Source: Kribbella pratensis (GTDB taxonomy: Bacteria > Actinomycetota > Actinomycetes > Propionibacteriales > Kribbellaceae). Taken from it: DNA of 64,000 nucleotides. Under the pieces are notes generated by a model that searched no databases, was not told the DNA's origin, and saw nothing but the letters and a program-made list of their open reading frames with translations. A program made the position numbers and the translations under genes. The stretch covers positions 925,838 to 989,837 of the forward strand of contig NZ_SODP01000002.1 of the NCBI RefSeq assembly GCF_004365355.1. The letters run 5' to 3'. This document shows, in pieces, positions 24,996 through 33,186 of this stretch; the stretch's first letter is position 1, and the number at the start of each line of letters is the position of its first letter.

Positions 24996-26281
24996 CAGCT
25001 CACCTTGGCAGCGGGTGCGGTGAAGGTGTTGCAGGGGGCGGGACCGGCGGCCTTGAAGCCGGGGTCCGCCCAGACCCAGTTGTTCTTGCGGGAACCGTGG
25101 TCGCGGAGCTTCTTCTTGCTGTACTCGTCGCCGGAGTGCTGCGTCTCCCACTGCCACACGTGCAGCTTCTCGCCGGACATGCCGAGCGCCTTCTTGTTGG
25201 CGCCGAGGAAGGCCGCGCCGAAGCAGGTGGCCTGCAACTCCAGGCGCCGGGACCACTCGAGCTTCATCGCCTTGGAGTTCGTCCACCCCTCGCGGGAGGT
25301 CTCCGCAGTGAGCATCTCGGTCATCTCCTGAACGTGATGGCCGTACTCGTGCGCCATCGTGTCGAGCATCCAGACCCTGGCACCTTCCGGGCTGTTCTTG
25401 TAGTACGCGAGGTCGCTCTTCCAGCTGATGTTGATGCTCTCGTCGTAACCGCAGTAGAACGCCGTGTCCGACTCACCGGTGCAGGTGTCCTCAGACGTGG
25501 CCTGGCTGGTCTGCAGCCTCAGCTTCGGCGCCCGGAAGTCGTACCCAGCCCGCTTCACCACCGGCTCCCACGCCTTGTTCAGGCAGGGCAGCAGGGCCTG
25601 GTAGTACCGCAGGATCGCGGACTGCGAATCCGGTGTGATCGCGGGTTCCTTGCAGCTGACCGCCGCCACCTTGCCCGACGTGTAGATCTTGTTCTTCTGC
25701 AGGCGAACCATGTCCGGGATCCCCGGGACAGTAACGGTGACCGTCGGGTCCGGTGGAGTCGGGATCGGGACCTGGGACTTCTTCACCGATGGCTGCGAGA
25801 GTGGGTTGTCGACCCTGGTGTCGTAGGAGTTGATGAGTTTGAAGCCGGCGACGGTGGCGCCGGTGAGCATGACGAGGACCACTGCCGAGAGGCCGGCTAT
25901 CACGCGGCGCGAGTAGTGGCGCGGTGGCTTGACCGGCGGCGGTTCCGTCGAGAACTGCGGTACGCCGCGCGACGGGTTCTTGTGCCATCCCGTCGTCCGC
26001 TGGCCGCCGATCCGGCGAGTGCCGGTCAGCGGCGGCAGCGGGCCGCCTGTGAGCGGTGCGACCGGTGGGCCGCTGTACTCGCTCGTGGTACCCGGATCGG
26101 TCGGGATCGGGCGGGCCTTACGGCGTACCGGGGAGTCGTCCAGCGCGACCGAGCGAGCCTTCCCGAGGCCGTCGGGTTGCCGGCTCTTCAGGGTCAGCGG
26201 ACGCGTCCCGGCGGCCGGCTCGTCGCTGCCGCCGGGCAGGAAGTGTCCCGGCTTCGGCGTACCGTCCTCGGACTCAGGCAT
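24995..26281 (-). CDS. YpfJ-like neutral zinc metallopeptidase, membrane-anchored (array copy 2)
   Basis: A 428-aa protein. The cytoplasmic N-terminus (~125 residues, Pro/Arg-rich) begins with the motif KPGHFLPGG (10-18), one transmembrane helix spans about 127-150, and the extracytoplasmic peptidase domain starts at KNKIYTSGKVAAVSC. HEYGHH (311-315) and RRLELQATC with Glu348 show an intact zinc site. Four cysteines are conserved with the lipoprotein paralogs. It is separated by 18 bp from the degenerate copy upstream. Confidence 0.9.
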   Translation of the reverse strand: MPESEDGTPKPGHFLPGGSDEPAAGTRPLTLKSRQPDGLGKARSVALDDSPVRRKARPIPTDPGTTSEYSGPPVAPLTGGPLPPLTGTRRIGGQRTTGWHKNPSRGVPQFSTEPPPVKPPRHYSRRVIAGLSAVVLVMLTGATVAGFKLINSYDTRVDNPLSQPSVKKSQVPIPTPPDPTVTVTVPGIPDMVRLQKNKIYTSGKVAAVSCKEPAITPDSQSAILRYYQALLPCLNKAWEPVVKRAGYDFRAPKLRLQTSQATSEDTCTGESDTAFYCGYDESINISWKSDLAYYKNSPEGARVWMLDTMAHEYGHHVQEMTEMLTAETSREGWTNSKAMKLEWSRRLELQATCFGAAFLGANKKALGMSGEKLHVWQWETQHSGDEYSKKKLRDHGSRKNNWVWADPGFKAAGPAPCNTFTAPAAKVS

Positions 26282-26299
26282 CGGCCATTCCCATCTCGC

Positions 26300-27502
26300 T
26301 CAGCTGACCTTCGCGGATGCTGCGACGAAAGTGTTGCAGCTGCCCGGGTTGGTTGTCGCGAAGCCCTGGTTCATCCACAGGTCGAGGCTCTTGCTCGAGC
26401 CGTGGTCGGGGGTCTTGTCCTTGGTCTTGTCGTCACCGCGGCGCTGGATCAGCCCGTTCCACTGGTTCAGCAGCTCGCCGCGCAGCGGGAAGCTGTTCTT
26501 GGCCGCGCCGAAGAACACCGCACCGAAGCAGTACGCCTGCAGGGCCGCCCGCCGCTGCTGCTCGAACTGCCCGGCCTTGTTCGCCGCCGTGTCGGCGAGG
26601 TTGTCGGCCGCATCGGCCATCCCGGTCAGGTTCTGCACGTGGACGCCGTACACGAAGGCGAACGACTGCGCCATCTCCGCGCGGGTCTCGGCCTTGTGCT
26701 TGGGATAGTCCTCGACGATCTTCTGCCACGGCATCGTCGCGCTGCCGCCCTGGTCGTCCTGGCAGTACAGCGCGAGATCCTTCTGTACGCCGCAGGCCGT
26801 CTCGTCGCCCTCGTTGTAGATGATCAGCCGTGGCGACCGGAACTCGAACCCGGCCTTGGTGACGATCGGCTCCCAGGCCTTGTCCATACATGCCGTCAGC
26901 GCCTCGTAGTACGAGCGCACGTTCTCCATCGAGGTCGGCCGGAAGGCGGGCTCCTTGCATTTCACCACCGGCATCGCGCCGGCCGTGTAGATCGCGTTCT
27001 TGCCGACGATGTCGGCGTCCGGCGTACCCTTCCCGACCGGCTCGGTGGTCGTCGGCCCGCCGGTCGGCTTCACCGACGGCGTCACCATCGGGTTCACGCT
27101 GAAGGTGTCGGACGAGAACACCTTGACGGCGAACGTCACACCACCGCCGACGAACAGCAGCGCGGCGACCACGATCAGCGCCACCAGGCCCTTCGAGCGC
27201 CGTTTCGTCGGGTCGAACGGGATCGGCTGCGGGTGGAACACCTCCCGGTACGCGGCGGCCGCCCGGTCGTCGGCCGTCGGCGGTCCGAGCCGGCTGCCGG
27301 ACAACGTCGCACGGCGGGAGTCGATGCGGGTCCCCTGCAGCTGAGGCGGGATCGGCGGAGCCTCGCCGCCCAGTCGCGGCGTCGGCGCGGCCAGTGGTCC
27401 GGCCGGCGGCGCCACGGGTGGTCGCTGCGTTTCCGTCGAGCCCTGCTCACCCTCGCCGCCAGGCAGGAAATGACCAGGCTTGGGCACCGGCTTGTCGGCC
27501 AT
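26300..27502 (-). CDS. YpfJ-like membrane-anchored protein with degenerate zinc site (array copy 1, pseudoenzyme)
   Basis: A 400-aa paralog, first in transcription order. It has the same KPGHFLPGG N-terminal motif (8-16), a transmembrane helix at about 104-128 and the full peptidase domain (KNAIYTAGAMPVVKC through SCNTFVAASAKVS). The zinc motif HEYGH is replaced by FVYGV (283-287), and the third ligand Glu of RRxELQA is Ala (RRAALQA, residue 320). The frame is open and the fold conserved, so this looks like a regulatory or binding pseudoprotease rather than a dead gene. ATG 27502 follows GGGGAAG. Confidence 0.88.
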   Translation of the reverse strand: MADKPVPKPGHFLPGGEGEQGSTETQRPPVAPPAGPLAAPTPRLGGEAPPIPPQLQGTRIDSRRATLSGSRLGPPTADDRAAAAYREVFHPQPIPFDPTKRRSKGLVALIVVAALLFVGGGVTFAVKVFSSDTFSVNPMVTPSVKPTGGPTTTEPVGKGTPDADIVGKNAIYTAGAMPVVKCKEPAFRPTSMENVRSYYEALTACMDKAWEPIVTKAGFEFRSPRLIIYNEGDETACGVQKDLALYCQDDQGGSATMPWQKIVEDYPKHKAETRAEMAQSFAFVYGVHVQNLTGMADAADNLADTAANKAGQFEQQRRAALQAYCFGAVFFGAAKNSFPLRGELLNQWNGLIQRRGDDKTKDKTPDHGSSKSLDLWMNQGFATTNPGSCNTFVAASAKVS

Positions 27503-27673
27503 GACTTCCCCGCTTCTCCCCAGTACCGGCCCTCGTGCCGGTTCCACCCATTCACCAGAACGGCCGGAACACCCCCAGTGCCGGCCGACGGCTGATGTTA
27601 CGGCCTGGACCGCCTTGCCGAAAACCGAGTTGCAGCTATTGACATCGTTTCGCGACCGTTACCCCCTGGACAG

Positions 27674-28408
27674 ATGAACCTCCCTCTGCCCGAAGAGGCA
27701 CTGGCCCTGTGGTCCGACTTCCCCGTCGACCGGCAGCCCCGGCCGATTGTGCTGATGAGCTTCTCGCTCGGCCCAGGCGGGTATCCGATGCTGGAGGACC
27801 GGACGGACGTCCTGCGGCATGCGGCGGTGGTTTCGGACGTCGATATGCCCCCCTGGCTGCTGGAGGCGCTGCAGCCGGATCCGAAGCCGCATTGGCAGGT
27901 CGATCCGGTCCGGGTGCGTTCTGTACGGCGCGTCACCCCGGAATTCCGCACGGATCGCGGACATCGGCCGCTCCCGGCGTACCGGGTCGAGTTCGCGGGA
28001 CTGCAGTACCGGCCCGGGCACGCGCCGAACCCCAAGGCGGAGGGGATCGGGTACCCGCCGATGCATGTGCTCGATCCGGCCGTCGAGCTCTGGTGGCCCC
28101 CAGGGCTCGAGTCGAGCTATCGCGGTGGGTTGCGAGGGCTGCCGCCGGCTGTGCTGATGGACGGCGGGCGGACGGTCCGGTGGGTTGTGCACGGCGCGCC
28201 GCCGGCGTACACCGACGTGTGGGTGGGTGCCGTGCTCGAGTCGCGGACTGCTGTGGTTCTTGTGCTCGACGGCGCCACCCGCCCGGGCGTCGAGGTGATT
28301 CCCCTGGTCGCGGTCGGGCGGGTGGTCACAGCGAAGCTGAAGGAGCCGCTGGCGGATCGGGTGTTGGTGCAGAGCGACGGGATCCCGATCGAGGTGATCT
28401 CGATCTAG
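27674..28408 (+). CDS. Hypothetical protein
   Basis: A 244-aa soluble protein without signal peptide or recognised domain. There are many Pro and Trp residues (MHVLDPAVELWWPPG, VRWVVHGAPPAYTDVWVGAV) and a C-terminal beta-rich segment. Codon use matches real genes. It starts divergently from the metallopeptidase array and ends overlapping the convergent methyltransferase by 4 bp. Confidence 0.7.
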   Translation: MNLPLPEEALALWSDFPVDRQPRPIVLMSFSLGPGGYPMLEDRTDVLRHAAVVSDVDMPPWLLEALQPDPKPHWQVDPVRVRSVRRVTPEFRTDRGHRPLPAYRVEFAGLQYRPGHAPNPKAEGIGYPPMHVLDPAVELWWPPGLESSYRGGLRGLPPAVLMDGGRTVRWVVHGAPPAYTDVWVGAVLESRTAVVLVLDGATRPGVEVIPLVAVGRVVTAKLKEPLADRVLVQSDGIPIEVISI

Positions 28409-29190
28409 CGGCGGCCGCGCGCGAGGAAGTGGAAGCCGGCGGAGATGAGGTTGGGGTCGGACTCGACCTGACGGGCCAGGAGGACGGCCGATGGGAGGAG
28501 GGTGTCGACAGCGTCGGGCGGGGTGTTCTGCAGGACGTTGGCGGCTGGGCCCTCTACTCCGAGAATCTCTACGTCGCTGAGGCCGGCGGTGACGAGTTCG
28601 GTGGCCAGTTCGTCGGCGTGGTGGAAGTACGCGACGGTGAAGCCGGACCTGCCGTCGTTGCGACCGGACGCGAACGGCTCGGCGAACAGGTGGAGGTTCT
28701 CCGGAGTGAGGTGACCGTTGCTTCCGGCTTCGAGCAGACCGCCGTACCGGTTGATCCCGGCCGCGATCACCAGGCCGCCGGGGCGCGTCACCCGGAGCGC
28801 CTCCGACAGCGCCTGGGCACGGTCCGACGCCTCGACGAGGTGGTAGAGCGGGCCGAGCAGGAGCGTGGCGTCCACGCTCGCGTCGGCCTGCCGCAGGTGG
28901 CGGGCGTCGCCGACCTCAGCGCTGAACGTGCCCACGGTCGCCGCCTGCTCGACGTGTTCGACCACCGGATCGACCAGCGTGACCCGGTGACCGTCCTCGG
29001 CCAGCCAGCGTGCGTGGATCCCGGTCGCGCCGCCGACATCGAGTACGTCGGACGCGGGCGGCAGCCATCGGCGGAGCAGCTCCTGGGTCCGCAGGAACTC
29101 CAGGCGGCCGTGTCCGGACCGGATCAGCCGGTCGTCCTCGACATACCGGTCGCGGTAGAACTCGTGGATCAACGGATCAAGATCAACCAT
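28405..29190 (-). CDS. Class I SAM-dependent methyltransferase
   Basis: A 261-aa enzyme. Motif I is DVLDVGGATGIHARWLAEDG, motif II TLVDPVVEHVEQA, motif IV DATLLLGPLYHLVE and the post-motif LRVTRPGGLVIAAG, a Methyltransf_11 pattern. The GPLYHL motif is common in small-molecule methyltransferases of actinobacteria. Substrate unknown. It is divergent from the next methyltransferase, 63 bp apart. Confidence 0.9.
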   Translation of the reverse strand: MVDLDPLIHEFYRDRYVEDDRLIRSGHGRLEFLRTQELLRRWLPPASDVLDVGGATGIHARWLAEDGHRVTLVDPVVEHVEQAATVGTFSAEVGDARHLRQADASVDATLLLGPLYHLVEASDRAQALSEALRVTRPGGLVIAAGINRYGGLLEAGSNGHLTPENLHLFAEPFASGRNDGRSGFTVAYFHHADELATELVTAGLSDVEILGVEGPAANVLQNTPPDAVDTLLPSAVLLARQVESDPNLISAGFHFLARGRR

Positions 29191-29253
29191 TCAGCCACTG
29201 TGCCGTCCGAAAATCCCAGGCACATCCCGTTTTGCCACCGGTACCCTGTGCGG

Positions 29254-30012
29254 GTGGTGGAGCTGAAGCACGAGGACTATCCGCGGTCCAACGGGTACGA
29301 CGCCGAGTGGCTGCTGTCCGGTGACATGGGCCCGAATCCCCTGTGGTTGCTGGAAGATCTCGCCCGCGAGCTCGAGCTGCGACCCGGTATGCGGGTGCTC
29401 GACCTGGGATCGGGGAAGGGTGCCACCTCGGTCTTCCTGGCGAAGGAGTACGGCGTACAGGTGTGGGCCGCGGACCTGTGGGTCGACCCGACGGAGGCCG
29501 CCGCCTACATCGCGCCCCAGGACGGGGTGGTGACCCTCAAGGCGGAGGCGCACACGCTGCCGTTCGCGCAGGGCTTCTTCGACGCGATCGTGTGCATCGA
29601 CGCGTACGAGTACTTCGGGACCGCGGACAACTACCTCGCCTACATCACGAGCTTCCTCAAGCCGGGAGGTCAGCTGGGCGTCGTGACGCCGGCGATGACC
29701 AAGGAGCTCCGCGAACTCGGCCACATCCCGGACCACATCAAGAACGTGGTCGGGTGGGAGGCCCTCGCCTGGCACACCGCGGACTGGTGGCGGTTCCAGT
29801 GGGAGATCACCGAACTGGTCGATGTCACCGCGGCGCGGCTGCAGAAGAACGGCTGGTCGGACTGGCTCAGATGGTCCCGCGCGGTCGCGGAGTACAGGGA
29901 CGAGCGACGGGACGGCTCGCTCGACATGCTCGAGACGGATCAGGGCGAGTATCTGACCTTCGCCGTCCTGGCTGCCCGCAAACGCCGATCGCCTGGCATG
30001 CTGGGGGCATGA
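29254..30012 (+). CDS. SAM-dependent methyltransferase (UbiE-like)
   Basis: About 252 aa. Motif I VLDLGSGKGATSVFLAKEYG, an acidic loop AADLWVDPTEAAAYI, and DAIVCIDAYEYFGTADNYLA followed by LKPGGQLGVVTPAM. The YEYF and Trp-rich C-terminus (WHTADWWRFQWE) resemble a family often found in firmicutes and actinobacteria; substrate unknown. Three in-frame GTG codons (29248, 29254, 29257) compete. TACCCT at 29242-29247 could be the -10 of a leaderless mRNA starting near 29254. The stop overlaps the next ATG. Confidence 0.85.
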   Translation: MVELKHEDYPRSNGYDAEWLLSGDMGPNPLWLLEDLARELELRPGMRVLDLGSGKGATSVFLAKEYGVQVWAADLWVDPTEAAAYIAPQDGVVTLKAEAHTLPFAQGFFDAIVCIDAYEYFGTADNYLAYITSFLKPGGQLGVVTPAMTKELRELGHIPDHIKNVVGWEALAWHTADWWRFQWEITELVDVTAARLQKNGWSDWLRWSRAVAEYRDERRDGSLDMLETDQGEYLTFAVLAARKRRSPGMLGA

Positions 30013-30431
30013 GCTGGGCTGTTTATGCGGTGCGCGGGCCAGGGGGCGTACGTCGCCTCGACGACATGCCGATGGACTACGAGCCGCCATCGGTCGGTAC
30101 GGCGACCGACGTGGTGGCCGCGGTCCGGGAGGTGGTGCCGGATGTCGACACGAGCAAACCGTCCTGGCTGGCGCTGCGAAGTCCGGAGTACGACGTCGAG
30201 ATGACCATCGGCAAGGGGGTCGAGGTCCGCGACATCACGTTCTATCTGAACGACGGCCCGCGGTCGATCCCGATCGTGATGGAGATCAGCCGCAAGCTCG
30301 GGGTCACGCCGTACGACACCGAGTCCGGTGACTTCCTCACCGAGGAGTCCCGGCCGCCCGTGCCGCCGCCGATGACGCCGGACGAGATCAAGATGAACAA
30401 GCCGAAGTGGTGGAAGTTCGGCCGGAAGTAA
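30009..30431 (+). CDS. Hypothetical protein
   Basis: A 140-aa soluble acidic protein. MSWAVYAVRGPGGVRRLDDM is followed by an alpha/beta core with DITFYLNDGPRSIPIVMEIS and a Lys-rich C-terminus. No family recognised. It is translationally coupled to the methyltransferase (ATGA overlap), so a linked role or immunity-like small protein is possible but unsupported. Confidence 0.7.
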   Translation: MSWAVYAVRGPGGVRRLDDMPMDYEPPSVGTATDVVAAVREVVPDVDTSKPSWLALRSPEYDVEMTIGKGVEVRDITFYLNDGPRSIPIVMEISRKLGVTPYDTESGDFLTEESRPPVPPPMTPDEIKMNKPKWWKFGRK

Positions 30432-30438
30432 CTCCGGC

Positions 30439-30975
30439 TCAGTCCAGCAGCGTGAGGTCTGCTGGGCCCAGGTGCAGGGTGCCGGAGGTCAGGGGCGTCG
30501 TGCGGATGCCGCCGTGGCCGCGGAGTGCTTTCATTGCGCCGGGTGCGAGTACTTCGTCCATCCAGGCGCACGGGTTGGCGGGGCGGTTGGCTTGGAAGGT
30601 GATCGGGCCGGAGCCGGAGTCGAGTGTGAAGCGGCGGCCGGGGACGCGTGAGCCGTCGGCCGCCCGGTGCGCCGCCAGCTCGTCGATCGGGTAACCGCGG
30701 AGGGTGATGTTGCGCCGGCTGAGGTGCGGGTCGAGTGGTTCAGGCAGACCGAGGGTGCGCACGACCTCATCGAGCGACGCGGCGTCGATCAGAGTGACGG
30801 CGGCGTTCTTGTGGATCTTCTGGCCGTAGTAGCGGTCGCCGACGATGCCCAGTTCGGCGCGGATCTCGATCTCGGTGCGTGCTACCGGCTCGGGGTCCGG
30901 GCGGGGACCGTCCTGCGGTCGGCCCTCGAAGGCGTGCTCTCGGGAGACGACGAATGCAACGAGCTCGACCAGCAT
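30439..30975 (-). CDS. MOSC domain-containing protein
   Basis: A 178-aa single-domain MOSC protein. GIVGDRYYGQ, a variant of the MOSC GDxHxG turn, LSRRNITLRGYPIDEL and the conserved Cys in RPANPCAWMDEVL (the presumed Mo-cofactor sulfur-carrying Cys) are present. MOSC proteins use molybdenum cofactor or sulfur chemistry. It is last in the seven-gene minus-strand cluster, 5 bp after the APH stop. ATG 30975 is preferred to TTG 30984, which overlaps that stop. Confidence 0.87.
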   Translation of the reverse strand: MLVELVAFVVSREHAFEGRPQDGPRPDPEPVARTEIEIRAELGIVGDRYYGQKIHKNAAVTLIDAASLDEVVRTLGLPEPLDPHLSRRNITLRGYPIDELAAHRAADGSRVPGRRFTLDSGSGPITFQANRPANPCAWMDEVLAPGAMKALRGHGGIRTTPLTSGTLHLGPADLTLLD

Positions 30976-30980
30976 GTGGA

Positions 30981-31733
30981 TCAACCCCAGGTGAGTGGAT
31001 CGAGGAGGCGGAAGAACTCCAGGCGCCGGGAGTCAGGCTCCGACAGCCCGTACGCAGCGAAGAACGGTGCCGGGTCGGCGGACCACTCGTCGTGGAGCTG
31101 GATGGCCGTCAGCGCCAGATCTGTGTACCTGTCGGCGATGCCCAGGCGGCCCAGGTCGATCAGCCCGGTGACCTTCAGCGTTCGAGGATCGAAGAAGACG
31201 TTCGGCAGGCACGCGTCACCGTGGCAGACCACAGGCTCGAGGACGCTCTCGACATAGGGGCGCTCGGCAACTACCTGGTCGAGCAGCTCCGACGGCTTCA
31301 GCAGCCGCCACTCGTCGGTGAGGAAGTCCGGGTTCACGGCATCCCGTCGTACGACGTCTGCCGCCGTGGCGATCACCGCCGCCAACGGGCGCTCGAACGG
31401 GCAATCGGTCAACGCATGCAACTCTCGGAGCACCGATCCGAGGCTCTGCATCGCCGCACCGTGCGCCGAAGGCGGGAGCGCGTCACCGGGCACACCCGGT
31501 ACAGCTGACGTCAGCAGGCACGCGCCGTCCGACTGCGCCTCGAGCCAGTCGACAACCGTCGCGCCAGGAAAGCCGGTCCCGGTGAGCCACTCCACCCGGG
31601 TGCGTTCGGCCGCAAGTTCTGCGACACCAGAACGATCGCAGCACTTGGCGAAGACGTCGCCCCGCCGGTAGACCCGCGTATCGGACTCGCCGACATCTAC
31701 CAGCGTCCACTCATCAGACCGCGGCGGTAGCAA
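30981..31733 (-). CDS. Aminoglycoside phosphotransferase-like kinase, APH(3'/3'') type
   Basis: A 250-aa kinase-fold protein. VCHGDACLPNVFFD (His171, Asp173, Asn178) is the catalytic loop and GLIDLGRLGIADRYTDLAL (Asp193) the metal loop; both closely resemble APH(3'')/APH(3') enzymes. LTSAVPGVPGDAL is the usual hinge. Family length is 260-270 aa, so it is slightly short. TTG 31733 is the only start giving the N-terminal beta strands and overlaps the sulfatase 3' end by 20 bp. Real antibiotic resistance is possible, but embedding in a sugar-uptake cluster also allows a small-molecule kinase role. Confidence 0.82.
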   Translation of the reverse strand: MLPPRSDEWTLVDVGESDTRVYRRGDVFAKCCDRSGVAELAAERTRVEWLTGTGFPGATVVDWLEAQSDGACLLTSAVPGVPGDALPPSAHGAAMQSLGSVLRELHALTDCPFERPLAAVIATAADVVRRDAVNPDFLTDEWRLLKPSELLDQVVAERPYVESVLEPVVCHGDACLPNVFFDPRTLKVTGLIDLGRLGIADRYTDLALTAIQLHDEWSADPAPFFAAYGLSEPDSRRLEFFRLLDPLTWG

Positions 31734-33186
31734 TTCTCTCCCTGGTGTGATTGAGGATCGCGGTCACCGGACACCCGGTCACCAGCTTGCCATCAGCAAC
31801 AAACCCTTCCTCGCGGCCGGTCAGCGACTCGATCAGCCGATCCCGCCAGAACGCCCGCAGCTCAGGACGCGAGGCAACCAGATTCCGCAGCTCGCCCGGA
31901 TCTTCCACCAGGTCGAACAGCTGCTCCACCCCACGCTCCGACCCCCACACGTACTTCACCCGACCGTCCGTCACCCACTGGATCGACTGCCCGAAGTGCA
32001 GATGCTCCCCGTGCAACCACTCCCGTACCGGCACCGACGAACCGCGCAAGAACGGCGCCAGCGAACAGGCGTCGACCGACGACGGGATCGGTACGCCGGC
32101 CAGATCCAGCAACGTCGGCATCACGTCCCGCAGCTCGACGACCTGATCGACAACCCCGCCACGCGTTGCACCGGCCGCCGACGCGCGATCGGCGACGATG
32201 AACGGCACATGCGCCGACCCCTCGTAGGGCACCGACTTCCGGAACATCCGATGGTCGCCCATCATCTCGCCGTGGTCCGACGTGAACGCGATGATCGTGT
32301 CGTCGTACACCCCGAAGTCGACCAGTGCCTCGCGGATCCGGTTGATCTGCAGATCGATCTGTGCCATCAATCCGTAGTACCCGGCCCGCGCCCGATGCAC
32401 GACCCGGTCGGGCAGATCCCCGATCGAGGCCTGATAGTCCCCGTCCCGCCGGAACTCGTCCCAGTCACTCTCCCAGTCGCCCAACGTCCGCTCGTACGGC
32501 GGCAACGCGTCGTACCGGTCGAACGCCCAGGCCGGCGGATCGTACGGCGGATGCGGCCGATGGAACGACAGGTACAGGAAGAACGGTTTGGTCGGATCGC
32601 GCCGGTACAGCCACTCGACAGTCTGCGTGCCGATCCAATGGGTCGGATGCAGCGATTCCGCCTTGTCCCACGGGCGAGTGACCACCGAGTTGCAGTTCAC
32701 GCCATGGTCGAAGTACTCCGCATCCGGCGAAACCCCCGGCTGCCGCCGCAACCACGGCACGTAGTCGTCGAAGAACCCGAACTGCTGCCGATGCTCCCGC
32801 CGCGAATGATGCAGGAACCCGTCATGCAGTACGACGTCGTCGAACCCGAGCCGCGCCCGCTCCGGCCACACGTGCATCTTCCCGATCGCCTGCGTGTGGT
32901 ACCCGGCGCGCCGGAACTCACCCTGGATCGTCACCGGATGCGCCGCCTCGAAAGGAACGCCGTCGGTGTACCCGACCCGCCCGTGCCGCTCCTGCGACTG
33001 CCCGGTGAACAAGGCCACCCGGGCCGGCACGCACGTCGGCGTCGCCGAATACCCCCGGCTGAACCGCACCCCGGCCCGCGCCAGCTCGTCCAGATGCGGC
33101 GTCTCGACGTACGGATGACCGGCGCACGACAGCGCGTCGCCCCTCCACTCGTCGACACAGATCAGTACGACGTTGGGACGCTTCAT
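31714..33186 (-). CDS. Cys-type sulfatase
   Basis: A 490-aa arylsulfatase-fold enzyme. The formylglycine signature CVPAR starts at Cys52 (TPTCVPARVALFTGQ), with metal ligands VDEWR (Asp12) and FTSDHGEMMGDH near the middle. FFLYLSFHRPHPPYDPP is typical of carbohydrate sulfatases of the YidJ/choline-sulfatase group. There is no signal peptide, so it should act inside the cell on imported sulfated compound. It needs a formylglycine-generating enzyme, which is not in the window. ATG 33186 overlaps the LacI stop by 4 bp. Confidence 0.92.
   Translation of the reverse strand: MKRPNVVLICVDEWRGDALSCAGHPYVETPHLDELARAGVRFSRGYSATPTCVPARVALFTGQSQERHGRVGYTDGVPFEAAHPVTIQGEFRRAGYHTQAIGKMHVWPERARLGFDDVVLHDGFLHHSRREHRQQFGFFDDYVPWLRRQPGVSPDAEYFDHGVNCNSVVTRPWDKAESLHPTHWIGTQTVEWLYRRDPTKPFFLYLSFHRPHPPYDPPAWAFDRYDALPPYERTLGDWESDWDEFRRDGDYQASIGDLPDRVVHRARAGYYGLMAQIDLQINRIREALVDFGVYDDTIIAFTSDHGEMMGDHRMFRKSVPYEGSAHVPFIVADRASAAGATRGGVVDQVVELRDVMPTLLDLAGVPIPSSVDACSLAPFLRGSSVPVREWLHGEHLHFGQSIQWVTDGRVKYVWGSERGVEQLFDLVEDPGELRNLVASRPELRAFWRDRLIESLTGREEGFVADGKLVTGCPVTAILNHTRERIATAAV

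Noticed and set aside
24872..27595. Very long open frame on the plus strand opposite the metallopeptidase array
   Set aside because: It is the antisense shadow of GC-rich genes: Arg/Gly/Val-rich with no domain, while the minus strand has clear families.
30981..31733. Definite aminoglycoside-resistance gene
   Set aside because: Catalytic motifs are present, but the operon context suggests a metabolic kinase as an equal possibility, so no resistance symbol was assigned.
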